A DNA stretch of 38,781 nt from Bacteroidota bacterium (lineage in GTDB: Bacteria > Bacteroidota > Bacteroidia > 2-12-FULL-35-15). Each line of letters starts with the position of its first letter. Positions within the stretch are counted from its first letter, which is position 1. The position numbers and the translations under genes were made by a program. Location: positions 1-38,781 of the forward strand of contig JAOQAD010000017.1 in the NCBI GenBank assembly GCA_025963775.1. The letters are read 5' to 3'. The notes under the pieces were generated by a model, which was given only the letters and a program-made list of their open reading frames with translations, searched no databases and had not been told where the DNA came from. Of this stretch, positions 30,778 to 38,781 are shown one piece after another.

Positions 30778-31467
30778 ATGAAAAAACAAGTATATAACAT
30801 TATCTTTTTTTTAATGGCTGTCTGTGGTGTTTCTGCGCAGACAGATTCGCTTGTGAAAAAAGGCGCTGAGGAGGTGCAGAAAAAGATCCTTGATCCGAAA
30901 GACCGAATTGTGGTCGATTTTAATTTCGATTCGTTCCTGCACCTGCCGCAGGGAATTGCTCAAAAAGCCTATTCATTGGGCGGGAATGTCTTCTTTATGT
31001 GGGATTATCCTTTTGGCTACGGCCCTTTCAGCCTTGCATTCGGTGCCGGCCTGAGCACACACGACGTGCATACCAACGGGCGCATCACGTACAGCATGGA
31101 TGGAAGCTACACTTCCTTCGAACCCATCACAACCAAATTCAATACGAATAAGCTTTCACTGAATTATGTAGAAGTGCCGCTCGAGCTGCGGATGCGCACA
31201 CGGGGCAATCATAATTTTAAGATCACACTGGGAGTGAAGGGCGGCTACTTGTACAACGTGCATACCAAATACGAGGATGCTGATGGGAAGATCAAGGTGT
31301 ACAAGATCAGGAATATCAATCCATGGCGCTATGGTGCCACTTTCCGCATCGGTTACGACCGTTACAATATCCAGGCATTCTATGCATTGTCAGAACTGTT
31401 CTTAAAGGGCAAAGGAGAAGCAGGAATGGTTCCTTTTTCGGTTGGGGTGGGATTGTTGCTGTATTAA
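30778..31467 (+). CDS. PorT-like outer membrane beta-barrel protein
   Basis: 229 residues with a signal peptide (MKKQVYNIIFFLMAVCGVSAQ). Alternating strands and glycine-rich turns fill residues 45-229: GFGPFSLAFGAGLS-like, LNYVEVPLELRMRTRG (the YVEVPL strand is a hallmark of PorT-like barrels), FKITLGVKGGYLYN, WRYGATFRIGYDR, and a final GVGLLLY ending in an aromatic, as outer-membrane insertion signals do. An eight-stranded barrel is expected. The specific role is unknown; true PorT functions in type IX secretion, but this short relative need not. Confidence 0.82.
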   Translation: MKKQVYNIIFFLMAVCGVSAQTDSLVKKGAEEVQKKILDPKDRIVVDFNFDSFLHLPQGIAQKAYSLGGNVFFMWDYPFGYGPFSLAFGAGLSTHDVHTNGRITYSMDGSYTSFEPITTKFNTNKLSLNYVEVPLELRMRTRGNHNFKITLGVKGGYLYNVHTKYEDADGKIKVYKIRNINPWRYGATFRIGYDRYNIQAFYALSELFLKGKGEAGMVPFSVGVGLLLY

Positions 31468-31481
31468 ATCTGGTAGTACTT

Positions 31482-31573
31482 GTCATTCTGAGCGGAACGC
31501 AGTATAGCGAAGAATCTTTGCCCGGTGAGCAGAGTGAAATTAACGAAGATCCATTCACTTCGTTCAGGATGAC
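31482..31573. repeat. Palindromic intergenic element of the GTCATTCTGAGCG type
   Basis: Outer arms GTCATTCTGA (31482-31491) and TCAGGATGAC (31564-31573) pair with one mismatch. Inside are GAAGAATCTT and GAAGATCC-type segments. It fills the gap between a plus-strand and a minus-strand gene. No coding capacity. Confidence 0.75.
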
Positions 31574-31598
31574 ACGCCGTTGGCTTCATGTTCCTCTT

Positions 31599-32210
31599 CT
31601 AATAAAAAAGCATCAGCGCCAATTCGATCACAAATCCCGTTAAAAATCCTGTATACACCTGCGAAGGACTGTGAGCGTTCAGCTTTAAGCGTGCGAAGCC
31701 GACACATCCGGCAATGAATATGCAGAGCACCAGGATCAGGCGCAGATCGATCGCCAGGCGGAAGGAAATGCCCATTACGGCGCCAATGATGCCGCCAATG
31801 CCGATTGCATGCGCGCTGATCTTCCATTTGAAATTGACAATGAAAGTAAGCAGGATGGAAATAGCTGCGCCCAGGATCAGGATCACAAATACAGGTGGAA
31901 ATTCGGCGTTGTAAAAAAGATAATACAATGCAAAGAAATACAGCGAAGTGCTGATGTATGGAATAGTGCGCTCACGCGTGGTCTCCATCTCCAGGCTGTT
32001 GATCTTTTTTGCCCTTAACAGGATCAGCGTGTTGATGCTGGGAAGAATGAACGTGAACAGGAACGTGATGCCAAGAATGATCAGCTTTAAGTTGAGCGGC
32101 GTAAACGTTGCAATGTAATTGGTTGTGCAGAAAATAAGCAGGAAGCCGTAGGTCGGCATCAGCAGGGGATGAAAGAGGTACGAGAACAGTTTGGCAATGC
32201 GTGTTTCCAA
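31599..32210 (-). CDS. PAP2-like (phosphatidic acid phosphatase-like) membrane protein
   Basis: 203 residues with six to seven transmembrane helices. Degenerate PAP2 signature: Arg81/Pro84 in RERTIPY for motif 1; His134 in ISAHAIG for motif 2; and Arg174, five residues, His180 in ARLKLNAHSPSQVYTG for motif 3. The Asp that normally follows the third-motif His by four is Gln184. Many Bacteroidota genomes hold similar PAP2-like proteins. It may dephosphorylate undecaprenyl pyrophosphate or a lipid phosphate, but activity is uncertain because of the motif loss. Confidence 0.7.
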   Translation of the reverse strand: METRIAKLFSYLFHPLLMPTYGFLLIFCTTNYIATFTPLNLKLIILGITFLFTFILPSINTLILLRAKKINSLEMETTRERTIPYISTSLYFFALYYLFYNAEFPPVFVILILGAAISILLTFIVNFKWKISAHAIGIGGIIGAVMGISFRLAIDLRLILVLCIFIAGCVGFARLKLNAHSPSQVYTGFLTGFVIELALMLFY

Positions 32211-32290
32211 AGGAGATGTTAGAATTTTAGAGTGTGATACGTTAAATGTGAGTTGTTTAAAAAATGTTGATTTACGATTCCAGTAACCGG

Positions 32291-32372
32291 GTCACTTCGA
32301 GTGCGAAGCGTATCGAGAAGTAGGCCCGGTTCTCGATACGTTCGCCTGGAAAAGGCGAAAACTCGAACTGAC
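32291..32372. repeat. Palindromic intergenic element of the GTCACTTCGAG type
   Basis: Outer arms GTCACTTCGAG (32291-32301) and CTCGAACTGAC (32362-32372) pair with one mismatch. Inner arms CGTATCGAGAA (32309-32319) and TTCTCGATACG (32330-32340) are perfect. It is between a PAP2-like gene and rpoN, non-coding. Confidence 0.75.
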
Positions 32373-32401
32373 ATAAGCGCTTCACCATTTTAACCGCATA
32401 A

Positions 32402-33859
32402 CTACAGCTCCTTTCTCAGTCTTGCTACCGGGATCTCCAGCTGCTCGCGGTATTTGGCGATGGTCCTGCGGGCAATGTTATATCCTTTTTCTTTCAGGAT
32501 CTTTGCGAGCTTGTCGTCGGTAAGCGGTTTCTTTTTATTCTCCGCGCCGATGCAGTCCGAAAGGATCTTTTTCACTTCCCTTGTTGATACCTCTTCTCCG
32601 CTGTCGGTTGAAAGCGATTCGCTGAAAAAAGTTTTTAATAAGAAAGTTCCGAAAGGTGTTTGCACGTATTTGCTGTTGGCAACCCGGGAAATGGTTGAAA
32701 TGTCAAGCCCCACTTTTTCCGCAATGTCTTTCAGGATCATTGGCTTTAGCCTCGTTTCGTCCCCTGTGAGGAAATAATCCTGCTGGTATTCCATGATGGC
32801 ATTCATAGTGAAAAGCAAGGTCTGGTTCCGCTGCTGGATCGCATCAATGAACCAGCGGGCGCCATCCAGCTTTTGCTTGATGAACATCGAAGCTTCTTTG
32901 CTTTCCTTGTTTTTTGTTTTGGAGTATTCTTCAAACATTTTATTGTACTCGCGGCTCACCTTCAGGTCGGGCGCATTCCGCGAATTCAGGCCGAGCAATA
33001 GTTCCCCGTCTTCAACGGTGATCGTAAAATCGGGAATCACTTGCTGGTAGCTTTTTTGTCCGTCGGCCATGGAATTTCCCGGGCGTGGGTTCAGCTTCAG
33101 GATCTCGTTGATCACATCCTTCAGCGTTTCATCATCTATCTCCAGCTTTTTCTGGATCTTGTCGTAATGCTTTTTAGAAAATTCGTCCATCTGCTTTTCC
33201 ACCACTTCGGTGGCCAGCTCAACAATGAGTGTCTGCACTTCCCTTCTGCGCAGCTGGATCAGCAGGCATTCCTGGAGGTCTCTTGCGCCGACTCCTGCCG
33301 GGTCAAAGTCCTGGATCACTTTCAGCAGCCCGTTTAATTCTGCTTCGGTGGTTATGATGTTTTGGGAAAATGCGATGTCATCAACGATGGATCCGAGATC
33401 CCTTCTCAGGTAACCGTCATCATCAAGGTTGCCGATGAGGTAATCCGCGATCTGGTACTGGCGGTCATCCAGTGCTTTCATGCCCAGCTGGCTTTCCAGC
33501 ATGTCCTGGAAGGTAAGGCCCACAGAAAAAGGAATTTCTTTCCGTTCTTCATCAGGCCCTGCATTGTTTACTTTCAGTTTGTAGGAGCTGCCCTCATCAT
33601 CATCCATGTAATCGGAAAGCGCAAAGTCTTCACGCTGGTTCTCTTCTTTTGGGTTCGGCTCTTCGTATTCATCGTTCTCAAATTCATCGCGGGGCTCATC
33701 ATCGGTCTCCGAACCTTCTTCAAGTGCCGGGTTCATCTCCATCTCTTCTTTGATTCGCTGTTCGAGGGCAATGGTAGGCAATTGCAGCAGCTTCATCAGC
33801 TGGATCTGCTGAGGTGATAATTTTTGTAGTAGTTTGTGTGTCTGTACCTGCCTTAACAT
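32402..33859 (-). CDS. rpoN: RNA polymerase sigma-54 factor
   Basis: 485 residues. The N-terminal activator-interacting region is Gln/Leu-rich (LQKLSPQQIQLMKLLQLP). An acidic linker at about 50-110 is rich in Asp/Glu. The core-binding domain spans about 115-290, and the DNA-binding part has the helix-turn-helix near STISRVANSKYVQTPFG. The RpoN box is near the C-terminus (about 460-470) in the form ARRTIAKYREQL. Sigma-54 directs the polymerase to -24/-12 promoters and needs an AAA+ activator; none is in the window. It has its own -7 element and a short leader. Confidence 0.95.
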   Translation of the reverse strand: MLRQVQTHKLLQKLSPQQIQLMKLLQLPTIALEQRIKEEMEMNPALEEGSETDDEPRDEFENDEYEEPNPKEENQREDFALSDYMDDDEGSSYKLKVNNAGPDEERKEIPFSVGLTFQDMLESQLGMKALDDRQYQIADYLIGNLDDDGYLRRDLGSIVDDIAFSQNIITTEAELNGLLKVIQDFDPAGVGARDLQECLLIQLRRREVQTLIVELATEVVEKQMDEFSKKHYDKIQKKLEIDDETLKDVINEILKLNPRPGNSMADGQKSYQQVIPDFTITVEDGELLLGLNSRNAPDLKVSREYNKMFEEYSKTKNKESKEASMFIKQKLDGARWFIDAIQQRNQTLLFTMNAIMEYQQDYFLTGDETRLKPMILKDIAEKVGLDISTISRVANSKYVQTPFGTFLLKTFFSESLSTDSGEEVSTREVKKILSDCIGAENKKKPLTDDKLAKILKEKGYNIARRTIAKYREQLEIPVARLRKEL

Positions 33860-33887
33860 ATTGCTTCTGCACTATTCTTGTTCTCTG

Positions 33888-33895
33888 CAAAAATA
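33888..33895 (-). promoter_or_regulatory. -7 element for rpoN
   Basis: TATTTTTG on the minus strand, 29 bases before the ATG at 33859, implying a leader of roughly 20 bases. Confidence 0.45.
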
Positions 33896-33929
33896 ACAAA
33901 TATTTAGCCAAATCGGAGGCTTCGGGGAT

Positions 33930-36900
33930 TTAAATGCGGAATCCGATCACGAGCACGTCATCGATCTGTTCAAGTCCGCCCTTCCAGTCGTGGAAGGCTT
34001 TAAACAGGAGCATTTTCTGCTCTTCCACAGGCTTGTGGTAGATCTCGGCAACGAGCTTCTGCATGTTGCCGACCATGAATTTTTTACCTCTGTCGCCGCC
34101 AAACTGATCGGCATAGCCATCGGAAAAAACATAGATCATATCTCCCTTTTCAACAGGGATGGAGTGATTGGTGAATTTGCGTTTTTCATTTGCATGCAGC
34201 TCCATTCCGCCGATCGGGAATTTATTCGCCTTGATCATTTCAAATGCTTCTTCGCCTTGTTTGTTCCTGCGGAAGATCCAGAGCGGGCGGTTGGCGCCGG
34301 CATACTCGAGGATGGTGCCTTCCTCGTTGAGCGAACATAGCGCGATGTCCATTCCGTCACGCCGTTCATTTTCACTTTCGCTTTGCTTCAGTGATGTTTT
34401 TACGCCGGCATGCAGTTCATCGAGGATCTCAGCAGGCTGAACGATGTTCTTTTCAGTAACGATCTCGTTCAGCAATGTATTCCCGATGATGCTCATGAAT
34501 GCCCCCGGTACGCCGTGGCCCGTGCAATCCACCGATGCCACATAACGCTTGCTGTTCCGTTTTGCGAACCAGTAGAAATCGCCGCTGACAATGTCCTTCG
34601 GCTGGTACAATACAAATGCTTCCCTGAGCTCGGCGTGTAAATTCTGCAAAGGAGGCAACAGCGCTTCCTGTATATTCTTCGCGTATTTGATGCTGTCGGT
34701 GATGTCGTGGTTCTTCGCTTCAATGATCGCTTTCTGCTCACTTACTTCCTTGTTGATCACTTCCACTTTTTCTTTTTCCTGGCGGAGCTGGTATGTGCGC
34801 AGTTCCACTTCCTGCTCCAGCTCTATTTTTGCTTTCTGCAGGTTGCGTGTGCGCACCACGATGAACAAATAAATACAGCCAAGCGCAATGATGCCTACGA
34901 TGGTGTAGAACCACCAGGTTTTGTACCAGGGCGAAAGCACGCTGAATTTGAACGTGACATCATGTTCATTCCAGAGCCCGTCATTATTCATGGCTTTCAG
35001 GTGAAAGGTGTAATCGCCTGCAGGCAGTGAAGAGTAGGTGGCCTCTGTTTTTGAAGTGGGAGGGAACCAGTCTGCATCTGCGCCTTCCAGCTTGAACTGG
35101 TATTTTACTTTGATGGGATTGGTGATGCAGACCCCGATGAAATCGAAGGTGATGTGATTTTTATCGTAGGGCAGCACAAGGTTTAAAGGAAGATGGTTCA
35201 CACTGTCGATGCCCTGTGAATATTTTGCAAGGTCCTGGTCTGCATTCTGGAAGAACAGGCGGATGCCGGTGATGCGTGTAAGCGCTTCCTTGCGGTTGAT
35301 CTTGTCGAAGCGCGGGTTGTAAACGGTAACGCCTTTGATGGTACCGAACCAAAGGTTTCCGTTGCTGTCTTTGAACTTGGCGTTCCTGTTGCATTCCACG
35401 CCTTTTAATCCGTCATCCTTTCCGAAATGTTTGATCTCAACCTTGTTGTTCGCATGGTAAATTTCAAGGCTGATGCGGTCAATTCCTTTTGTAGTTCCTG
35501 CCCAGAGGTTATTGTTATTGTCGGTGGTAACGAGGTAAACCTTGTTCGCACTCAGTCCTTTGTTCTGGTCGATCTTCTCGAAGCTGCTGAAATTGTAGCT
35601 GAATACGCCTTCGCCGGTTGCAAACCAAAGGTATCCGTTTTTGTCCTGTGCGATCGACAGCACGCGCTTGTCGGTAAATCCATTGGCTTTATTATATTTT
35701 ACAACGGTCTTGCGGTTGTATTTGATCACACCGTCTTCGTTTGCCAGCCAGAGGTTGTGTCCCCTGTCTTCAAAAATGCAGAAGATCGGGGTGGTACCGC
35801 GGTCGCTTGCAAATTTTTTAATGGCATCCACATTTTTGATCTTATCGCCTTCGAAATAACATAATCCATTGGCTGTTCCGATCCACATCGTACCGCTGAA
35901 ATCTTTCAGGATGGAATAAATATTTTCATCCGTGAGGCCGTCCTTTTTATAGTAATTTTTATAGGTGCCGTTGTAAATGCTGAGCCCGGAAATGGTTCCG
36001 AAGTACATGTTGCCTTTATTATCTTCGCCAATGGCCTGCACAGCATCATCTGCCAGCGAAGCTTCCGCGTTCTTTACATCGAGCCTGTAGTTAATGACTT
36101 TGTTGTCTTTCAGCTTGCAAACACCATATCCTTTGATCCCGAGCCACATGTTCTTTTTTGAATCTTCAAAGATGGCATTCACATAATCGCCGGGCATGCC
36201 ATCCTCTGTGCCGTAGGAAATAAAAGCTTCCCCGGAGAATTTTGAGACACCATAGCCTAATGTTCCGAACCAGAGATTGCCTTCCCTGTCCTGGAAAGCA
36301 GAATAGAGGTCGTTGCTTGCCAGGCCGTTTTCCTGTTTGTAATTGCGGTAAGCAAAGCCGTTGTATTTGTAAACGCCGTTGGAAGAAGCCAGCCAGAGAT
36401 TGTTCTTATTGTCGACGATGATATCGGTAAAGCCGACATTCTCTTCTTGGATGATGTTCACTTTTTCAATGGCGCCCAGCGGTGTGATCTTGCGGATGCC
36501 CTGGAAGGTGCCGATGTACACATCGCCCTGGATGTCTTCATTGATGGCTCTCACGGAGTTGTTCCTTAATCCGTTCGTTGCATTGAAATGACTGAAGCGT
36601 TTGGTGTCGGGATTGTATTTAATGGCACCGTCGCCCAATGTACCGAACCAGATGTTGCCTGCTTTGTCGGGATAGATAGTGTACACCGTTGCATTGTTCA
36701 ATACCGTATCGCCGTCAAAAGGAATGAACTTGTTGTTGAGGAACAGGCAGGCACCTTTTGCGGTTCCGACCCAGATCCTGCCTTTGGCATCCTGCACGGT
36801 TTTAAAAACGCGGCTATGCGGAAGTCCGTTCTTGTCGCTGTAATTGGTGAATGTTTTCCCGTTGTATACGCTCAGGCCGCCGTTGGTCCCGAAGAGCAGC

Positions 36901-37229
36901 TTCCCGTTATCGATCTCCGTAATGGAAAAAACAACATTGTTTGCAAGGCTGTCGTTCTCACTGAGGGTGATGAATTTATTTCCGTCGTATTTGCTTACGC
37001 CGCCGCTGTTGGTTCCGAACCAGATGTTGCCGTAGCGGTCCTGGCACATGGAAAGGATCTGTGATTGCGCAAGCCCGTCTTCCACATTGAAATTCCGGAA
37101 ATCGTAGGTTTGAGCAGAAACAGTAAGCCGGGCCGTGAGTAAAACGACTGCGGCAACAAATATTTTAATGAGTGTTTTCAATGTCCTTAACGAGGAATAA
37201 AGATATAAAAAAAAGCCCCGCAATTTCAT
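33930..37229 (-). CDS. Two-component-regulator propeller / Y_Y_Y / SpoIIE phosphatase sensor protein
   Basis: 1099 residues. A hydrophobic signal near 20-38 (KTLIKIFVAAVVLLTARLTVSAQ) is followed by about 14 propeller repeats (WFGT and similar, as in NIWFGTNSGGVSKYDG), i.e. two seven-bladed beta-propellers (about 45-640). Next come a Y_Y_Y Ig-like domain (about 690-775), one transmembrane helix (about 785-805), a coiled coil (about 810-860), and a SpoIIE/PP2C phosphatase (about 865-1098) with SGDFYWF, VDCTGHGVPGAF and RDGMDIALC. It should sense a signal outside and dephosphorylate a partner, probably an anti-anti-sigma-like protein, inside. The usual kinase output of this architecture is replaced by a phosphatase, a known Bacteroidota variant. 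The ATG at 37229 lies in the loop of the asnS terminator; a TTG at 37181 would give a compact signal peptide, so the start is unsure. Confidence 0.88.
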   Translation of the reverse strand: MKLRGFFLYLYSSLRTLKTLIKIFVAAVVLLTARLTVSAQTYDFRNFNVEDGLAQSQILSMCQDRYGNIWFGTNSGGVSKYDGNKFITLSENDSLANNVVFSITEIDNGKLLFGTNGGLSVYNGKTFTNYSDKNGLPHSRVFKTVQDAKGRIWVGTAKGACLFLNNKFIPFDGDTVLNNATVYTIYPDKAGNIWFGTLGDGAIKYNPDTKRFSHFNATNGLRNNSVRAINEDIQGDVYIGTFQGIRKITPLGAIEKVNIIQEENVGFTDIIVDNKNNLWLASSNGVYKYNGFAYRNYKQENGLASNDLYSAFQDREGNLWFGTLGYGVSKFSGEAFISYGTEDGMPGDYVNAIFEDSKKNMWLGIKGYGVCKLKDNKVINYRLDVKNAEASLADDAVQAIGEDNKGNMYFGTISGLSIYNGTYKNYYKKDGLTDENIYSILKDFSGTMWIGTANGLCYFEGDKIKNVDAIKKFASDRGTTPIFCIFEDRGHNLWLANEDGVIKYNRKTVVKYNKANGFTDKRVLSIAQDKNGYLWFATGEGVFSYNFSSFEKIDQNKGLSANKVYLVTTDNNNNLWAGTTKGIDRISLEIYHANNKVEIKHFGKDDGLKGVECNRNAKFKDSNGNLWFGTIKGVTVYNPRFDKINRKEALTRITGIRLFFQNADQDLAKYSQGIDSVNHLPLNLVLPYDKNHITFDFIGVCITNPIKVKYQFKLEGADADWFPPTSKTEATYSSLPAGDYTFHLKAMNNDGLWNEHDVTFKFSVLSPWYKTWWFYTIVGIIALGCIYLFIVVRTRNLQKAKIELEQEVELRTYQLRQEKEKVEVINKEVSEQKAIIEAKNHDITDSIKYAKNIQEALLPPLQNLHAELREAFVLYQPKDIVSGDFYWFAKRNSKRYVASVDCTGHGVPGAFMSIIGNTLLNEIVTEKNIVQPAEILDELHAGVKTSLKQSESENERRDGMDIALCSLNEEGTILEYAGANRPLWIFRRNKQGEEAFEMIKANKFPIGGMELHANEKRKFTNHSIPVEKGDMIYVFSDGYADQFGGDRGKKFMVGNMQKLVAEIYHKPVEEQKMLLFKAFHDWKGGLEQIDDVLVIGFRI

Positions 37230-37242
37230 TTGCGAAGCTTTT
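37207..37242 (-). terminator. Terminator of asnS overlapping the start of the propeller gene
   Basis: On the minus strand AAAAGC.. CGCAA - loop - TTGCG .. GCTTTT forms a stem with a 2x2 internal loop (37211-37242), followed by a T run (37214-37207). The ATG of the long propeller-gene start (37229-37227) falls in its loop. Confidence 0.75.
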
Positions 37243-37272
37243 ATGGATTTAATGATAGTTAAGTGTACCGAA

Positions 37273-38715
37273 TTAAAATTCCGCCGTTTTCGGTGCTCTT
37301 GGAAAAGGGATCACATCGCGGATGTTGGTCATGCCGGTTACAAAGAGCACAAGCCTTTCAAAGCCCAGCCCGAAGCCTGCATGCGGCGCGGTACCGAACC
37401 TTCTTGTATCGAGGTACCAGTATAATTCTTCTGCCGGGATGTGCATTTCGCTCATGCGTTTTTCAAGCATGTCGAGGCGCTCTTCACGCTGCGAACCTCC
37501 AATGATCTCGCCAATGCCCGGGAAGAGGATGTCCATTGCGGCAACGGTCTTTCCATCGTCGTTCATGCGCATGTAGAACGATTTGATGTCCTTCGGGTAA
37601 TCGGTAAGGATCACCGGCTTTTTGAAATGCTTTTCCACGAGGTAACGTTCGTGCTCGCTCTGCAGGTCGGCACCCCAGCTTTCGATCAGGTATTTGAATT
37701 TTTTCTTTTTGTTCGGCGTTGAGTTGCGTAAGATCTCGATCGCTTCGGTGTATGTTAAGCGCTCAAAATTGTTGTCGAGGCAGAAATTCAGCTTTGCAAG
37801 CAGGTCCAGCTCTGAACGCTCATCCTGCGGTTTCGATTTTTCTTCTTCCAGCAAACGGTTCTTTAAAAATTCCAGCTCATCCGGGCAGGTTTTTATTGCA
37901 TAGCTGATCACGTATTTCAGCAGGTCTTCCGCCAGCTGCATGTTATCGCCAAGGTCAGCGAAAGCAACTTCCGGCTCGATCATCCAGAACTCGGCAAGGT
38001 GGCGTGTTGTGTTGGAGTTCTCTGCGCGGAATGTAGGCCCGAAGGTATAGATCTCACCCAAAGCCATCGCGGCAAGCTCACCTTCCAGCTGCCCGGAAAC
38101 AGTAAGGTTGGTGGAGCGCCCGAAAAAGTCCTGCTTGAAATCAATCTCGCCGCCTTCTGTGCGCGGCGGGTTGTTAAAGTCGAGCGTGGTTACGCGGAAC
38201 ATTTCTCCTGCGCCTTCAGCATCTGAAGCGGTGATGATCGGCGTGTGCAGGTAAACGAAACCTCTTTCGTTGAAGAACTGGTGCACTGCAAAGGCAAGCG
38301 CATGCCGTACTTTGAATACTGCGTTGAAGGTGTTTGTGCGGAAACGGAGATGTGCGATCTCACGCAAAAATTCGAGGCTGTGCTTTTTCGGCTGCAGCGG
38401 GAACTTCTCTCCATCGCTGTCGCCAAGGATCTCCAGCGTTTTTACTTTCACTTCCACTTTCTGTCCTTTGCCAACCGATTCGATCAGCTCACCGGTGATG
38501 CTGATCGCTGCGCCTGTTGTAAGGCGTTTTAGAAGTGCTTCGTCGGTGTTTGCAAAATCCACAACCGCCTGGATATTATTGATCGTAGAACCATCATTCA
38601 CTGCAATGAACTGGTTGTTGCGGAATGTGCGCACCCAGCCTTTTACAGTTACTTCACTTCCATACGCCGTTGAGTTCAACAGCTCTTTCACTTTTGTTCT
38701 TTTTCCCGTTTCCAT
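37273..38715 (-). CDS. asnS: Asparaginyl-tRNA ligase
   Basis: 480 residues. An N-terminal OB-fold anticodon-binding domain (about 15-110, [20 protein letters not shown]) is followed by a class II catalytic core. Motif 2 is around [24 protein letters not shown] (about 224-248, quoted in outline), and motif 3 near the C-terminus is [15 protein letters not shown] (ending GLGFERL). The sequence is of AsnRS rather than AspRS type: [15 protein letters not shown] is the AsnRS form. It attaches asparagine to tRNA-Asn. The C-terminal IRDVIPFPR is the standard ending. It has its own terminator; the promoter lies to the right, mostly outside the window. Confidence 0.96.
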   Translation of the reverse strand: METGKRTKVKELLNSTAYGSEVTVKGWVRTFRNNQFIAVNDGSTINNIQAVVDFANTDEALLKRLTTGAAISITGELIESVGKGQKVEVKVKTLEILGDSDGEKFPLQPKKHSLEFLREIAHLRFRTNTFNAVFKVRHALAFAVHQFFNERGFVYLHTPIITASDAEGAGEMFRVTTLDFNNPPRTEGGEIDFKQDFFGRSTNLTVSGQLEGELAAMALGEIYTFGPTFRAENSNTTRHLAEFWMIEPEVAFADLGDNMQLAEDLLKYVISYAIKTCPDELEFLKNRLLEEEKSKPQDERSELDLLAKLNFCLDNNFERLTYTEAIEILRNSTPNKKKKFKYLIESWGADLQSEHERYLVEKHFKKPVILTDYPKDIKSFYMRMNDDGKTVAAMDILFPGIGEIIGGSQREERLDMLEKRMSEMHIPAEELYWYLDTRRFGTAPHAGFGLGFERLVLFVTGMTNIRDVIPFPRAPKTAEF

Positions 38716-38781
38716 GGTATTGATTTAATTAAAGCCTTTTCAGGCATGCAAAAAAACGAATTTTTTAGGGTTTGGCAATGC

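Overview
The window looks like the chromosome of a member of the Bacteroidota (exact family not determinable here). The signs are -7 promoter elements of the TAnnTTTG type, A-rich translation starts without a clear Shine-Dalgarno, an outer-membrane receptor with a carboxypeptidase-regulatory N-terminus, LytS/LytTR pairs, a two-component-propeller/SpoIIE protein, a T9SS-like tail and PorT-like barrels. Layout: positions 1-4450 hold a cut-off peptide-transporter binding lipoprotein, a secreted protein with a T9SS-like C-terminus, methylmalonyl-CoA epimerase, a HAD hydrolase and two secreted or envelope proteins. Positions about 4455-12760 are conspicuously AT-rich and carry mostly unknown genes: YD-repeat-like, lipoprotein, 12-TPR, gene fragments, a PD-(D/E)XK nuclease-like protein, an unknown, a permuted papain-fold (LRAT/NlpC-P60-like) protein, and a glycosyltransferase coupled to a 54-residue acidic protein. 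This block ends at a tRNA-CAU gene whose last 12 bases are repeated in the same orientation at 4455, so I read it as a likely tRNA-targeted genomic island that has lost its integrase. Positions 12900-18900 are regulatory: a membrane protein with a NarL-type kinase/regulator pair, a LytS/LytTR pair, and several small, strongly charged proteins. Positions 18900-26000 are metabolic or envelope genes: glycogen debranching enzyme, acyl-lipid desaturase, TonB-type receptor, and a FrnE-like DsbA plus OsmC redox pair. Positions 26000-30700 form a signalling cluster: cupin anti-sigma-like protein, LytTR regulator, free HPt protein, hybrid kinase and single-domain receiver. Positions 30700-38781 hold a PorT-like barrel, a PAP2-like membrane protein, sigma-54 (rpoN), a 1099-residue propeller-SpoIIE sensor phosphatase and asparaginyl-tRNA ligase (asnS). 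The best candidates for something undescribed are the three adjacent island genes at 8129-11214 (nuclease-like, unknown, permuted papain-fold), whose layout resembles an accessory defence or conflict module, and the coupled glycosyltransferase/NPNNDEY mini-protein pair. Several intergenic gaps carry GTCA-ended nested palindromes (1884-2112, 26829-26907, 31482-31573, 32291-32372) that look like short non-coding mobile repeats.
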